DNA from: Planctomycetota bacterium
GTDB taxonomy: Bacteria; Planctomycetota; JAFGQW01
Direction: 5' to 3'
DNA: 44,711 nt
Assembly (NCBI GenBank): GCA_016935485.1
Contig: JAFGQW010000080.1
Span: 1 to 44,711 of the forward strand
A model generated the notes under the pieces. It had not been told where the DNA came from, made no database searches, and was given only the letters and a program-made list of their open reading frames with translations. Of the stretch, positions 1 through 9,088 are shown in pieces. The translations under genes and the position numbers were made by a program. Within the stretch, counting starts at the first letter, position 1. Each line of letters starts with the position of its first letter.

Positions 1-48
<48 letters not shown>

Positions 49-94
49 AGAGTGGCCGACGTCCAATCAGGCGTGGGTTTCAACGGCGGCATGA

Positions 95-1288
95 TCATGA
101 CGGGATGATGCCTTGTCGCTCAAGCGCCTCGATATCGTCCGCGCCGAGCCCGACCTCGCGGAGCACGCTTTCCGTATGCTCGCTGTAGCGCGGGGCGAAG
201 GAATACTCCGTCACGGCGTCCTCCCGCTCCACCGCCAGCGGCGGCAGCCGAACCTCACGGCCATCCGGCCGGCGGGTGCGGGTGAGCCGGCGCGCGATCG
301 TCTCCATCTCCCGCACTTCCGCTACCGTGTGGATGGGCGCGTGCGGGATCCGCGCCCGTGTCAGCGCCCGCCGGAGCTCGGCGGTTTCGTAGCGCGCGGT
401 CACGGCCGCCATCTCCGCATGGATCCGGGCCCGCTCCCGGGCGCGGCCGGCGTTGGTGCGGCGGCTCTCCCGGTCGAGGCTCTCGAAGCCCTCCAGCTCC
501 ACGAGCCGCTTCCACTGCAAGTCGTTGCCGATCGCCACGTAGAGGAAGCCGTCCGCGGTCGGGTAGGCGTTGACGGGAATGAACTTCCGGTGCTCGTTGC
601 CGCAGCGCGTGACCTCGTCGGGCGCGCAGTCGTAGTCCAGCAGCGGCAGCACCGTGGTGAGCCACGAGGCCGCCGCATGCAGCATGGAGACGTGGATGGC
701 GCGGCCGCGCCCGGTCTCGGCGCGCTCGGCGAGCGCGAGAATCACGTTGGCGTAGACCTCGTCGCCGGCCTTGAGGTCCACGAGCGGAACGCCGGCGAGC
801 ATCGGCGGGCCGGCGGGATCGCCGGTAACCTCCATGAACCCGACCATGGCCTGGATGGCGGGATCGTAGCCCGGCGTGTCGGGGGCGTCGGGGCCCATCG
901 CGGAGATGGCGGCCCAGATGATGTCGGGCTTCACGGCGGCGAGCGTTTCGTAGTCGATGCCGAGCGCCCGGTAGCGCGCCGGCAGCGTGTTGCAGCAGAA
1001 CACGTCGACGTCGAGCTCGCGGAGGATCCGGTGCAGCAGCTCGCGCCCCGCGGCTTCCTTGAGGTTCAGCGCGATCGCTTCCTTGCCCACGTTGGGAGCC
1101 ACGAAGTAGGAGCGGCGATCGTCGCCGGCGACTGGCGTGCCGATGTAGCGGTTGGGGTCGCCGGGCAGTTCCGTTCCCTGCGGGGTCGCCTCGAGCCGGA
1201 TCACCCGCCAGCCGAGCTGGACGAAGCGGAGCGTCCCGTAGGTGAGCGAGAGCGCCTGCTCCATGGACAGGACGGTGCGCTTTCTCAT
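95..1288 (-). CDS. CaiB/BaiF-type (class III) CoA transferase
   Basis: 397 residues, the usual length of class III CoA transferases, which move CoA between carboxylic acids through an enzyme-aspartyl intermediate. The N-terminal fold reads [10 protein letters not shown], and the probable catalytic Asp is D171 in [10 protein letters not shown], matching the Asp of formyl-CoA transferase by position and context. The ATG at 1288 overlaps the stop of the upstream molybdenum subunit as ATGA, so the two are translationally coupled. It is the last gene of the long minus-strand series visible here. The family is clear; the substrate is not. A role in activating the acid handled by the neighbouring hydroxylase and mutase is inference. 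Confidence 0.88.
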   Translation of the reverse strand: MRKRTVLSMEQALSLTYGTLRFVQLGWRVIRLEATPQGTELPGDPNRYIGTPVAGDDRRSYFVAPNVGKEAIALNLKEAAGRELLHRILRELDVDVFCCNTLPARYRALGIDYETLAAVKPDIIWAAISAMGPDAPDTPGYDPAIQAMVGFMEVTGDPAGPPMLAGVPLVDLKAGDEVYANVILALAERAETGRGRAIHVSMLHAAASWLTTVLPLLDYDCAPDEVTRCGNEHRKFIPVNAYPTADGFLYVAIGNDLQWKRLVELEGFESLDRESRRTNAGRARERARIHAEMAAVTARYETAELRRALTRARIPHAPIHTVAEVREMETIARRLTRTRRPDGREVRLPPLAVEREDAVTEYSFAPRYSEHTESVLREVGLGADDIEALERQGIIPS

Positions 1289-3585
1289 GGCTTGCCCTCC
1301 GCCGCCTCGCGCAGCCTCCGGAGCACCTTCTCGGGCGTGAAGGGGAGCTCCCGGAACCGGACGCCCGTGGCGTTGTAGAGCGCGTTCGCGATGGCCACCG
1401 CCGTGGGGATCGCCGGCGCCTCGCCGACGCCCTTGGCGCCGGCGGGACCGTGCGGGTCGAGGGTCTCGAGGAAGGTCGTGTCGATCTCGGGAACCTCCGG
1501 CGCGGTCACCAGCTTGTAGTCGCGAAAACACGGGTTCAGCACCCGGCCCTCGCTGACCATGAGGTCCTCGGTGGTCGCATAGCCGATGCCCATGACCACT
1601 CCGCCCTCGATCTGGCCCTCGATCCCGAGCCGGTTGATCACGCGCCCGACGTCGTGCGCCGCCGTGACCTTCTGGATGCGCACGACCCCGGTCTCGGTGT
1701 CCACCTCGAGCTCGATCGCCTGGGTGCCGAAGGCGTAGGTGGCTGATACGTTGCCCTTGAACTCGCGGTCCTGCATCACGCTCGGCGGCTCGTAGTACTC
1801 GGTCGTCATCACGACCTCGTGCTTTCCCGCGAAGTGGAGCGAGCGGATGAGCTTGCCGATCTCGAGCCGCGCCTCGCCGCTTGTCGCGTCGACGACGTGG
1901 CCGCCGCGGAGATCGAGCGTGGCCGGATCGGCGCCGAGCTGCTGGCCCGCGGCGGCGAGCAACTTCGTGCGGGCCTTGCGCGCCGCTCGGAGCGCCGAGT
2001 TTCCCGCAATGAACGTCGTGCGGCTCGCGTGCACGCCCACGTCCCAGGGGGTGATCTCGGTGTCGTTGTTGACGACCTGGATCGAGGTAAGCGGGAGCCC
2101 CAGCTCCTCGGCCACGAACTGCGCGATCACGGTCTCCGAGCCCTGGCCGATCTCGGAGGCGCCGGTCAGCACGGTCGCCTGGGCGAAGTCGTCCAGCTTG
2201 AGGATGGTGCCGCAGCCGTCGGTCCGGTAGATGTTGGCGCCGCCGCCGACGTGGACGAGCGAGGCGATGCCGATCCCGCGGCGGATCGGTCCCGTCTGGC
2301 CGGCGCGGTTCGTGGCGTGCTTCTTCACGAAGTCGCTCCGCTCGGCGGCGGTCTGGAGGCAATCGCGGAGCCCGCAGGTGATGAAGTGCATGCCCTGGGG
2401 CGTGGTCTCGCCGGGTGCCTGGGCGTTCTTGAGCCGCAACGCCAGCGGGTCCATCCCCACCGCCTCGGCCAGCCGGTCCATGTGCGACTCGACGGCGAAG
2501 GTGGCCTGGAGGTTGCCGTAGCCGCGAAAGGAGCCGGCGTAGGGGTTGTTGGTGTAGACGACCGTCGTGTGGTAGCGGCAGTGGGGCACCCGGTAGAGCG
2601 ACGAGATGGTCTGCATCATCACGAACGGCGTCGTGGCGCCCCAGGAGGTGTAGCCGCCGTTGTCGTGGAGCGTGCGCGCGTCGCGGAACATGAGCGTGCC
2701 GTCTTTCTTCACCCCGCTGCGGAGCGTGAACTCGACGGGCTGGCGGGTCGGCGAGGCAATGAACTCCTCCTCGCGCGTGAACAGGATCCGTACCGGCCGC
2801 TGCGTCACGCGCGCCAGGAAGACGCAGATCGGCTCGAAGGGGTAGATGTCGAGCTTGCTGCCGAAGCCGCCGCCGAGCGGCGGCTGGATGACCCGGATCC
2901 GGTCCGGCGGCACGCCGATGACCGGGGCGATGTCTCGCTTGTAGAGAAAGGGGATCTGGGTCTGGGAGTAGATCGTGAGCTGTCCCGTGGTATCGAAGGT
3001 CGCGATCACGCCGCTCACCCCCATGCAGCAGTGGGTCACGTAGTGCAGCTTGAAGGTGTCCTCGATGACCACGTCGGACGCCTGCTCGCCCGCGGCGAGG
3101 TCGCCGTGGCTGTAGTCGAAGGTGAAGGGGATGTTGTCCGGGTGCCGGTCGTGGAGGACCGGGGCGCCCGGCCGGAGCGCCTCGTGCACCGAAAAGACCG
3201 CCGGCAGGTCCTCGTACTCCACGCGGATGAGGCGGAGCGCTTCCGCGGCGATCGCCTCGGTGTCGGCCGCTACGGCGGCGATCTCGTCGCGGATCGTGCG
3301 CACCCGGTCGCCCTTCAAGGGCGGGTTGTCCCGGCCGTGGCCGAGCGGGACCCCCGGCGTGTCGGCGGCCGTGATGACCGCGTGCACGCCCGGCAGCGCG
3401 CGGGCCGCGCTCGTGTCGATGCGCACGATCCGCGCGTGGACCCGGTCGGTCCGCAGGATCTTGCCGTGCAGCATCCCGGGCAGCGCCAGGTCGTTGATGT
3501 AACGCGTCTCGCCGGTCGTCTTGGCCGGGGCGTCCAGCTTCGGAATGCGCCGGCCGATGAGCGTCTCCTTCGGGATCACCGTCAT
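1285..3585 (-). CDS. Xanthine dehydrogenase-family molybdopterin-binding large subunit
   Basis: 766 residues. Large (CoxL/XdhA/HcrA-type) subunit of a three-subunit molybdenum hydroxylase or acyl-CoA reductase. Visible are the N-terminal domain with [20 protein letters not shown], the Mo-cofactor motif [39 protein letters not shown], and the C-terminal [13 protein letters not shown], whose Glu is the usual catalytic base. The start is the ATG at 3585, overlapping the stop of the [2Fe-2S] subunit by ATGA; a longer reading upstream only shadows that gene. Gene order FAD, [2Fe-2S], Mo is the classic order. The substrate is unknown; nicotinate-, aromatic-CoA- or aldehyde-type chemistry is possible. 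Confidence 0.9.
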   Translation of the reverse strand: MTVIPKETLIGRRIPKLDAPAKTTGETRYINDLALPGMLHGKILRTDRVHARIVRIDTSAARALPGVHAVITAADTPGVPLGHGRDNPPLKGDRVRTIRDEIAAVAADTEAIAAEALRLIRVEYEDLPAVFSVHEALRPGAPVLHDRHPDNIPFTFDYSHGDLAAGEQASDVVIEDTFKLHYVTHCCMGVSGVIATFDTTGQLTIYSQTQIPFLYKRDIAPVIGVPPDRIRVIQPPLGGGFGSKLDIYPFEPICVFLARVTQRPVRILFTREEEFIASPTRQPVEFTLRSGVKKDGTLMFRDARTLHDNGGYTSWGATTPFVMMQTISSLYRVPHCRYHTTVVYTNNPYAGSFRGYGNLQATFAVESHMDRLAEAVGMDPLALRLKNAQAPGETTPQGMHFITCGLRDCLQTAAERSDFVKKHATNRAGQTGPIRRGIGIASLVHVGGGANIYRTDGCGTILKLDDFAQATVLTGASEIGQGSETVIAQFVAEELGLPLTSIQVVNNDTEITPWDVGVHASRTTFIAGNSALRAARKARTKLLAAAGQQLGADPATLDLRGGHVVDATSGEARLEIGKLIRSLHFAGKHEVVMTTEYYEPPSVMQDREFKGNVSATYAFGTQAIELEVDTETGVVRIQKVTAAHDVGRVINRLGIEGQIEGGVVMGIGYATTEDLMVSEGRVLNPCFRDYKLVTAPEVPEIDTTFLETLDPHGPAGAKGVGEAPAIPTAVAIANALYNATGVRFRELPFTPEKVLRRLREAAEGKP

Positions 3586-4070
3586 GCCCGGTCTCCCTTC
3601 TCGATCTCGTGTACGGCGGCGGCGATGGCCTCGATCACCTTCTGGTAGCCGGTGCAGCGGCAGAGGTTGCCCTCGATGCCGCGCCGGATGTCGGCGACGG
3701 TGAGCCCGGGATTCTGGCGGAGGAGATAGGTGCCCTGCATCACGAGGCCCGGCGTGCAGAAGCCGCACTGGACCGCGCCGTGTTCCACGAACGCGCGCTG
3801 CAGGACGCTCCGCCCGGCGGGGGTCGCGAGCCCCTCGATGGTCGTGAGCTCGCGCCCGTCGCAGTCGACGGCGAACATCAGGCAGGAGTTCACGGCGGTG
3901 CCGTCCACGAGGATCGTGCACGCGCCGCACTCGCCCTCGCCGCAGCCGAGCTTGGTGCCGGTGAGCTTGAGGACGTCGCGAATCATCGTCAGCGCGTCCA
4001 TGTCGACCGGGACCTCGATCCGGGTGGCCTGGCCGTTCAGGGTGAAGCTAATGGCCTTCGTGATGGACAT
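3582..4070 (-). CDS. [2Fe-2S] subunit of molybdenum hydroxylase
   Basis: 162 residues, normal for the small CoxS/HcrC-type subunit that carries two [2Fe-2S] clusters between the Mo site and FAD. The plant-ferredoxin-like cluster is [22 protein letters not shown]; the second is CGFCTPG with CRCTGYQ. The ATG at 4070 lies inside the end of the FAD-subunit gene (23-base overlap), and the stop overlaps the Mo-subunit start by ATGA, so the three subunits are made from one message. No unusual residues were seen. Confidence 0.93.
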   Translation of the reverse strand: MSITKAISFTLNGQATRIEVPVDMDALTMIRDVLKLTGTKLGCGEGECGACTILVDGTAVNSCLMFAVDCDGRELTTIEGLATPAGRSVLQRAFVEHGAVQCGFCTPGLVMQGTYLLRQNPGLTVADIRRGIEGNLCRCTGYQKVIEAIAAAVHEIEKGDRA

Positions 4071-4920
4071 CGCGGAGCAACCTCGCTGTCAGGATCTGGA
4101 TGAGCTCGGTCCGGTACCACGCCGAGGCGCGCACGTCCGAGATGGGACGGATCTCGGCCGCGGCGGCCGAGACGGCGGCCGCCGTCGTGTCCGGGCCGAG
4201 CGGATGGCCGTCGATTGCGGCGGCGGTCCGGCGGCCACAGAGCGGCACGGGCGCCACGGCGCCGAAGGCGACCCGCACCTGCTCGAGCGTGCCGTTGCGC
4301 CGGCGGCCGCCGATCCCGACCGACACCACCGAGATGTCGAGCGCGGGCCGGGTGCCGAACTTCCGGAACCGGGCGACGAAGTCCGGGGGCGGAAGGGGAA
4401 AACGGATCGCCGCGAGGATCTCGCCCGGCCCGAGACGGGTCGTGCCCGGGCCCACGAAGAAGTCCTCGAGCGGCAGCTCGCGGGTGGCGAGCTCGGTCCC
4501 GGTCCACGAGACGAGCTCGAGCCGGGCGCCGAGCACCAGCAGCGGGATGATCAGGTCGCCGGCAGGCGACGCGTTGCAGAGGTTCCCGCCCACGGTGGCC
4601 ATGTTCCGGAGCTGGACGCTCGCGAAGTGGTCCGCGGCCTCCACCAGCACCGCGGCGCGCTGGCGGAGCAGCGGATGGCCGAGGATCTCGGTGACCGTCG
4701 TGAGCGCGCCGAGGCGCACGCCGTCCCCGTCCCGGCGGATTCCGCGGAGCACGGCGATCCGGCGGAGGTTGACCAGCGACGGCGCAAGCGCGCGCTTTCC
4801 GGAGCGGATCTGCGGCATCAGATCCGTCCCGCCCGCGAGCACCGTGGCGGGGCGTTCGGCGGCGCGGCGCGCGGCCTCCTTCAGGCCACGCGGCGCGGCG
4901 TAGTGCTCGACACGAGCCAT
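4048..4920 (-). CDS. FAD-binding subunit of molybdenum hydroxylase
   Basis: 290 residues, the usual length for CoxM/HcrB-type medium subunits. FAD-binding motifs are AGGTDLMPQIRSG near residue 30 and TVGGNLCNASPAGDL near residue 110. It lacks the extra Cys-rich loop that binds a [4Fe-4S] cluster in true 4-hydroxybenzoyl-CoA reductase beta subunits. The ATG at 4920 has GGGAGAG upstream. It begins the three-gene hydroxylase set, 11 bases after the mutase gene. Confidence 0.9.
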   Translation of the reverse strand: MARVEHYAAPRGLKEAARRAAERPATVLAGGTDLMPQIRSGKRALAPSLVNLRRIAVLRGIRRDGDGVRLGALTTVTEILGHPLLRQRAAVLVEAADHFASVQLRNMATVGGNLCNASPAGDLIIPLLVLGARLELVSWTGTELATRELPLEDFFVGPGTTRLGPGEILAAIRFPLPPPDFVARFRKFGTRPALDISVVSVGIGGRRRNGTLEQVRVAFGAVAPVPLCGRRTAAAIDGHPLGPDTTAAAVSAAAAEIRPISDVRASAWYRTELIQILTARLLRDVHHEGH

Positions 4921-4931
4921 GGTCTCTCCCG

Positions 4932-6542
4932 TCAGAAGCGAATGGGTTCGCGGTAGCGGCCGAACGCCGCGACCAGCCGGTCGGTGATCTCGCCCACGCT
5001 GGCATAGGCCTGGACCGCCTCGAGGATCGCGGGCATGACGTTCCTGCTGGCGCGCGCATCCGCGAGCACACGCTCGAGCGCCGCGCCGACGCGCGCACGG
5101 TCGCGCTCGGCGCGTACGGCGTTGAGCCGCGTGATCTGCGCCTCGCAGTCCGCGGCGCGGAAGGGATGGAACTCGACGCCGGGCTGGTCCTCCTCGACGC
5201 GGTAGCAGTTTACGCCGACCTTGCGAATCGCGCCGGTCTCGATCTGGCACAGGCGCGCGAACGCCTGCCGCGAGACTGCATTCTGGACGTGCCCCTCGGC
5301 GATCGCCTTGACGATCCCGCCCTGGCGCTCGACCTCCGCCATCGCCGCACGGATCCGCTCTTCCATCTGGTTGGTGAGCGTCTCGACGTAGTAGGAGCCG
5401 CCCAGGGGGTCGACCGTATCCCGGAGCCCCATCTCCTCGAGCAGGATCTGCATCGTGCGGAGCGAGATCCGGGCGGCCTTCTCCGACGGGATGGTGTAGG
5501 CCTCGTCGTAGCTGCAGAGCGCCATCGTCTGGGTGCCGGACAGCGCGCTGATCAGCGCGTAGTAGGCACCGCGCACGATGTTGTTCTCCGGCTGCTCCAC
5601 GGTGAGCCCGCCGCCCCCGCCGCCGGCGATCATGCGGAGCCAGGCGGACTTCGGATTCTTCGCGCCGTACTCGTCGCGGACGATCTGGGCCCAGAGTCGC
5701 CGGCCGGCGCGGAACTTCGCCACCTGCTCGAAGAGGTTTCCGTGCACGTCGAAGTTGAAGGACAGGCGCGAGGCGAACTCGTCGATGTCGAGGCCGCGCT
5801 GGAGCACGTGGTCGATGTAGGCCCGGGCGATCGCGAACCCGTAGGCCATCTCCTGCACCGGGTTGGCGCCGGATTCCCGGATGTGGTAGCCGCAGACGCT
5901 CACCGGGCTGTAGAGCGGCGCGTGCTCGGCGCAGTACTCGATGGTGTCGCCGACGAGCCGGATCGAAGGCTCCACCGGGAAGATCCAGGTGCCGCGGCCC
6001 ACGAACTCCTTCAGGATGTCGTTCTGTGCCGTGCCGCGGAGCTTCGCGACGTCGTAGCCGCGCTTGGTGGCCATGGCGAAGTACATGGCGATGAGGATGG
6101 CCGCCGAGCCGTTGATCGTGAGCGAGACGGTGATCTTCTCGAGGTCGATGCCGTCGAACGCGATCTCGAAGTCGCGTAGCGTGTCGACGGCCATGCCGAC
6201 GCGCCCGACCTCGCCTTCCGCCATCCCCGCGTCGGAATCCAGTCCGCACTGGGTCGGCAGATCGAAGGCCACGTTGAGTCCGGTCTGGCCGTTGGTGATC
6301 AGGTACTTGAAACGCCGGTTGGTCTCCTCGGGGGTGCCGAAGCCGGCGTACTGCCGCATGGTGAAGGGCCGGTGGCGGTACATGAGCTCGTGGATCCCGC
6401 GGGTGAACGGGAACCGGCCGGGCCGCCCGATGCCGGCAAAGCCGCCGCTCGCGGCCACGTCGCTCGCCGTGTACAGCGGCTGGATCTCGATGCCGGATTC
6501 GCTCACCACCGGGGGCACGTTGCGGGGGTCGCGCTGGCTCAT
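4932..6542 (-). CDS. Acyl-CoA mutase large subunit (methylmalonyl-CoA mutase family)
   Basis: 536 residues, catalytic TIM-barrel chain without the C-terminal B12 domain, which is a separate gene just upstream. By alignment from memory with Propionibacterium methylmalonyl-CoA mutase, Y65 (RQYAGF) corresponds to Tyr89, R183 (EFVGRG) to Arg207 and H220 (GYHIRE) to His244, the set of carboxyl-bearing acyl-CoA mutases rather than isobutyryl-CoA mutases. However, the loop corresponding to His328 to Gln330 is replaced by a run of six Gly (307-312), and the conserved HTNS segment reads ALCS. The ATG at 6542 has GGGAGAAAG upstream; a longer reading would come from repeat DNA. The reaction is a B12 carbon-skeleton rearrangement; the exact substrate is uncertain. 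Confidence 0.85.
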   Translation of the reverse strand: MSQRDPRNVPPVVSESGIEIQPLYTASDVAASGGFAGIGRPGRFPFTRGIHELMYRHRPFTMRQYAGFGTPEETNRRFKYLITNGQTGLNVAFDLPTQCGLDSDAGMAEGEVGRVGMAVDTLRDFEIAFDGIDLEKITVSLTINGSAAILIAMYFAMATKRGYDVAKLRGTAQNDILKEFVGRGTWIFPVEPSIRLVGDTIEYCAEHAPLYSPVSVCGYHIRESGANPVQEMAYGFAIARAYIDHVLQRGLDIDEFASRLSFNFDVHGNLFEQVAKFRAGRRLWAQIVRDEYGAKNPKSAWLRMIAGGGGGGLTVEQPENNIVRGAYYALISALSGTQTMALCSYDEAYTIPSEKAARISLRTMQILLEEMGLRDTVDPLGGSYYVETLTNQMEERIRAAMAEVERQGGIVKAIAEGHVQNAVSRQAFARLCQIETGAIRKVGVNCYRVEEDQPGVEFHPFRAADCEAQITRLNAVRAERDRARVGAALERVLADARASRNVMPAILEAVQAYASVGEITDRLVAAFGRYREPIRF

Positions 6543-6579
6543 GCGGCTTTCTCCCGGGGACTTGCGCCGAAGACGAAGA

Positions 6580-6741
6580 GAAGAGGAACCACGAAGGAGG
6601 CACGAGGAAGAAGGGGCGAGGGGTGAGGGGTGAGAGGTGAGGGGCGAGAGGCGAGGGGTGAGAGGGCGCGTGCGGGGCGGCTCGAGCACGAGCACGAGCA
6701 CGAGGAAGAAGAACGAAGGCCGCCTCGAAGGAGGCGTGGCG
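6580..6741. repeat. AG-rich intergenic repeat tract with heptamer, hexamer and hairpin
   Basis: Lies in the gap between the mutase and the B12-domain gene. About seven degenerate GRGGYGA heptamers occupy 6613-6670, three CGAGCA-type hexamers lie at 6681-6705, and a short hairpin CGCCTC-GAAG-GAGGCG lies near 6721-6736. The flanks carry CACGAAGG and CACGAGGAAGAAG, the vocabulary of the other gap repeats. Reading frames through it give low-complexity Arg/Ser-rich peptides and are not believed to be genes. Confidence 0.7.
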
Positions 6742-6798
6742 CCGGGCTTGAAGGGGCTGCGGGTCGGATCCTGCGCATTGGCTTTCCTTCCGGGCCGT

Positions 6799-7206
6799 TC
6801 ATCCGCCTGCGGGAGCCGTCCGGCTCCGGATGAACTCGACGATCGAGGCGAGCGGGCTCCCGAAGGGGAAGACGCCGTCCACGCCGATCCGCTCGAGCTC
6901 CGCGCGGTCCTTCTCGGGGATATTCCCGCCGACGACCCAGAGCTTCGTCTCGAGGCCGTGTTCCCGGCGGAGCGCCGCGAACTTCCGGCAGATCGGCAGG
7001 TGCGAGCCGGACAGGACCGACAGTCCGATCACGTCGACGTCCTCGTCGCGGGCGACGGCGGCGATCTCGGCCGGGGACTTGCGGAGTCCGGTGTAGATCA
7101 CCTCGAAGCCGGCGTCCATGAGTGCGCGCACGACCACCTTCGCGCCCACGTCATGACCGTCGAGACCGGGCTTGGCGATCAGGACCTTTATCCGTTCGGC
7201 GCTCAT
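6799..7206 (-). CDS. B12-binding subunit of split acyl-CoA mutase
   Basis: 135 residues, a complete cobalamin-binding domain: KPGLDGHDVG gives the DxHxxG lower-ligand motif with H18, followed by SVLSG and GGNIP that hold the nucleotide tail. This is the small chain of the two-chain methylmalonyl-CoA-mutase form. It precedes the large chain in transcription, separated by a 256-base repeat-filled gap. The ATG at 7206 has GAGGAG upstream, lying inside the repeat-like tract 7207-7290. Confidence 0.93.
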   Translation of the reverse strand: MSAERIKVLIAKPGLDGHDVGAKVVVRALMDAGFEVIYTGLRKSPAEIAAVARDEDVDVIGLSVLSGSHLPICRKFAALRREHGLETKLWVVGGNIPEKDRAELERIGVDGVFPFGSPLASIVEFIRSRTAPAGG

Positions 7207-7380
7207 GCTTGCTCCTCATCCTGCTCTTTCTCGTGCTCGTGCCTTCCCCTCGACTCCTCGCCACTCGCGTCCCGCACTCGCACTCCTGCTACTCGCTCCA
7301 ACTCTTCTTCTTCGTGGTCTTCTTTCCCTTCGTGTCCTTCGTGTTCAACTCAACCGTGCGGTTCCCTCTCAACCGTGCGG
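7207..7380 (-). repeat. Intergenic repeat A, partly read as the HyuB C-terminus
   Basis: On the minus strand the tract carries two copies of ACCGCACGGTTGAG, then TTGAACACGAAGGACACGAA, then GAA-rich sequence and CTCGTG hexamer remnants. It is the same unit as at 20161-20297, 36475-36564 and 37642-37676. Unlike the others, the first part is translated in frame with the preceding gene. Confidence 0.75.
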
Positions 7381-9088
7381 TCCCTTCTGGATCCAGCGCG
7401 CCGGTCTCCTCGTTCACCGCCACCCCGTAGTCCTCCCGCGCCGAACGCGCGGAGATCACCCCGTTTCGCACCTCCAGCGCCACGCGGTCGGCCGGGCGCT
7501 TGAGGGGGTCGCCGTAGCCGCCGCCCCCGCCCGCCTGCTGGTGGTAGATCGTGCCTGCTGGCACGCCCGGAATCAAGTCGAGGCTTCGCGTCTTCTTCTC
7601 GGTGCCGTCGGGAAACGTGAGCCGGATCGCGTTCAGCGAGCCGCGCTGGCCGCCCATCAGCCCGAACGCCGGCTCCTCGTCGCCGTCGCCGAAGATCACG
7701 AGCTGGGTGTCGTCCGCGCCGATCTCGAAGATCGTCTCGACCCCGAGCCCGCCCCGCCACTGTCCCGCGCCGGCGGAGTCGCACAGGTACTCGTGCTTGA
7801 CGAGCGTGTGCGGGGTCTGCTGCTCGAACATCTCGTAGTCCTGGTCGAGGAGCCCGCCCGAGGCGTCGATCATGCCGATGTGGTCGTAGCCGTCCACTCC
7901 GCGCATCGCGCCGGAGCCGCCTTTGAGCCCCATGAAGCAGATGTCCACGTACCGGTCGCTTTTCCGCGGGTTCCTGCCGGTGGTGAGCGAGCAGAGCAGA
8001 TGATTCCAGCCGGCCGTGACCCGGTCGGGCACCGCACGGCCGAGCGCGCGCGAGATGGCGTCGGCATTCGGCGGGCAGAGGTGGTTGCCGTACGTCGTCG
8101 CGGCGGGATAGGCCGCATTCAGGATGGTGCCTTCCGGGATGAGGATCTCGATCGGCTCGACCATGCCCTGGTTGTGCGGGATGTCCGGGTGGATCATCTG
8201 CAGGAAGGTGAGGATCGTGGCCGACGCGCTCGAGGTGTAGGTGCCGTTCACGAAGGCGTTGGTCTGGGGCGAGGTGCCGGTGTAGTCGAACCGGATGCGG
8301 CGGTCCTCGACCGTGATCTCGACCCGGATGGTGTAGTGCTTGCCGACGTTCTTGCCGTCGTAGTAGACCGTGGCCTCGCCGCGGTACACCCCGTTCGGGA
8401 TCGAGGCGATCTCCGCTTCCATCATGCGGCGGGTGGCGTCGAACAGCCCCTGCTTGTGCCGCTCGACGCAGTCCAGGCCGTACTTCTCGAAGAGCCGGAG
8501 CATCCGCCGCTCGCCCACGATGCACGAGCCGATCTGGGCGCGCATGTCCTCCGGCACGATGTCGAAGCGGATGTTGGCGAAGATCAGGTCCCAGACGTCC
8601 TGGCGGAGCTTGCCACGGTCGTAGACCTTGACGGGCGGGATGCGCAGCGCCTCCTGCCAGACCTCGGTGGCGTTGGGGTTGTAGCCGCCGGCGACCGCGC
8701 CGCCGATGTCGGCCTGGTGGCCCTTGCACGCCGCCCAGGCCACGAGCCGGTCCTGAAAGAAGATGGGCTTGTAGACGGCGAGATCGTTGTTCTGGTTGCC
8801 CATGGAGAAGACGTCGTTGTGGAAGATCACGTCGCCCGGGTGGATGTCGGCGCCGAAGTAGCGCACGATGTACTGGCAGACCGGACCGAGCGAGAACGAC
8901 AGGATCGGCAGGTTCTCGGTCTGCTCGAGCATGTGGCCCGCGCCGTCGTAGAGCCCGGTCACGAAGTCCTTGGCCTCGCAGAGAATCGGTGAGCGCGTCG
9001 TCTTCTGCAGCGAGATGCTCATCTCGTCGGTCAGCGACTTGAAGGCCCGCGCAAAGACTGAGAGCAGGATGGGGTCGATGTCGCTCAT
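7289..9088 (-). CDS. hyuB: Hydantoinase B/oxoprolinase family protein (HyuB-type)
   Basis: 599 residues. Family members pair with HyuA-type ATPases in hydantoinases, 5-oxoprolinases and acetone or acetophenone carboxylases. Motifs include NDVFSMGNQNNDLAVYKPIFF, GHQADIGG, GTSPQTNAFVNGTYTSSASA and the C-terminal GGGGGYGDPLKR. The start at 9088 overlaps the HyuA stop by ATGA. The last about 22 residues (TVELNTKDTKGKKTTKKK then SWSE) are odd: they are translated from intergenic repeat A, so the ancestral protein probably ended near residue 575. Substrate unknown; ATP-dependent carboxylation or cyclic amide hydrolysis are the known options. Confidence 0.88.
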   Translation of the reverse strand: MSDIDPILLSVFARAFKSLTDEMSISLQKTTRSPILCEAKDFVTGLYDGAGHMLEQTENLPILSFSLGPVCQYIVRYFGADIHPGDVIFHNDVFSMGNQNNDLAVYKPIFFQDRLVAWAACKGHQADIGGAVAGGYNPNATEVWQEALRIPPVKVYDRGKLRQDVWDLIFANIRFDIVPEDMRAQIGSCIVGERRMLRLFEKYGLDCVERHKQGLFDATRRMMEAEIASIPNGVYRGEATVYYDGKNVGKHYTIRVEITVEDRRIRFDYTGTSPQTNAFVNGTYTSSASATILTFLQMIHPDIPHNQGMVEPIEILIPEGTILNAAYPAATTYGNHLCPPNADAISRALGRAVPDRVTAGWNHLLCSLTTGRNPRKSDRYVDICFMGLKGGSGAMRGVDGYDHIGMIDASGGLLDQDYEMFEQQTPHTLVKHEYLCDSAGAGQWRGGLGVETIFEIGADDTQLVIFGDGDEEPAFGLMGGQRGSLNAIRLTFPDGTEKKTRSLDLIPGVPAGTIYHQQAGGGGGYGDPLKRPADRVALEVRNGVISARSAREDYGVAVNEETGALDPEGTARLRGNRTVELNTKDTKGKKTTKKKSWSE

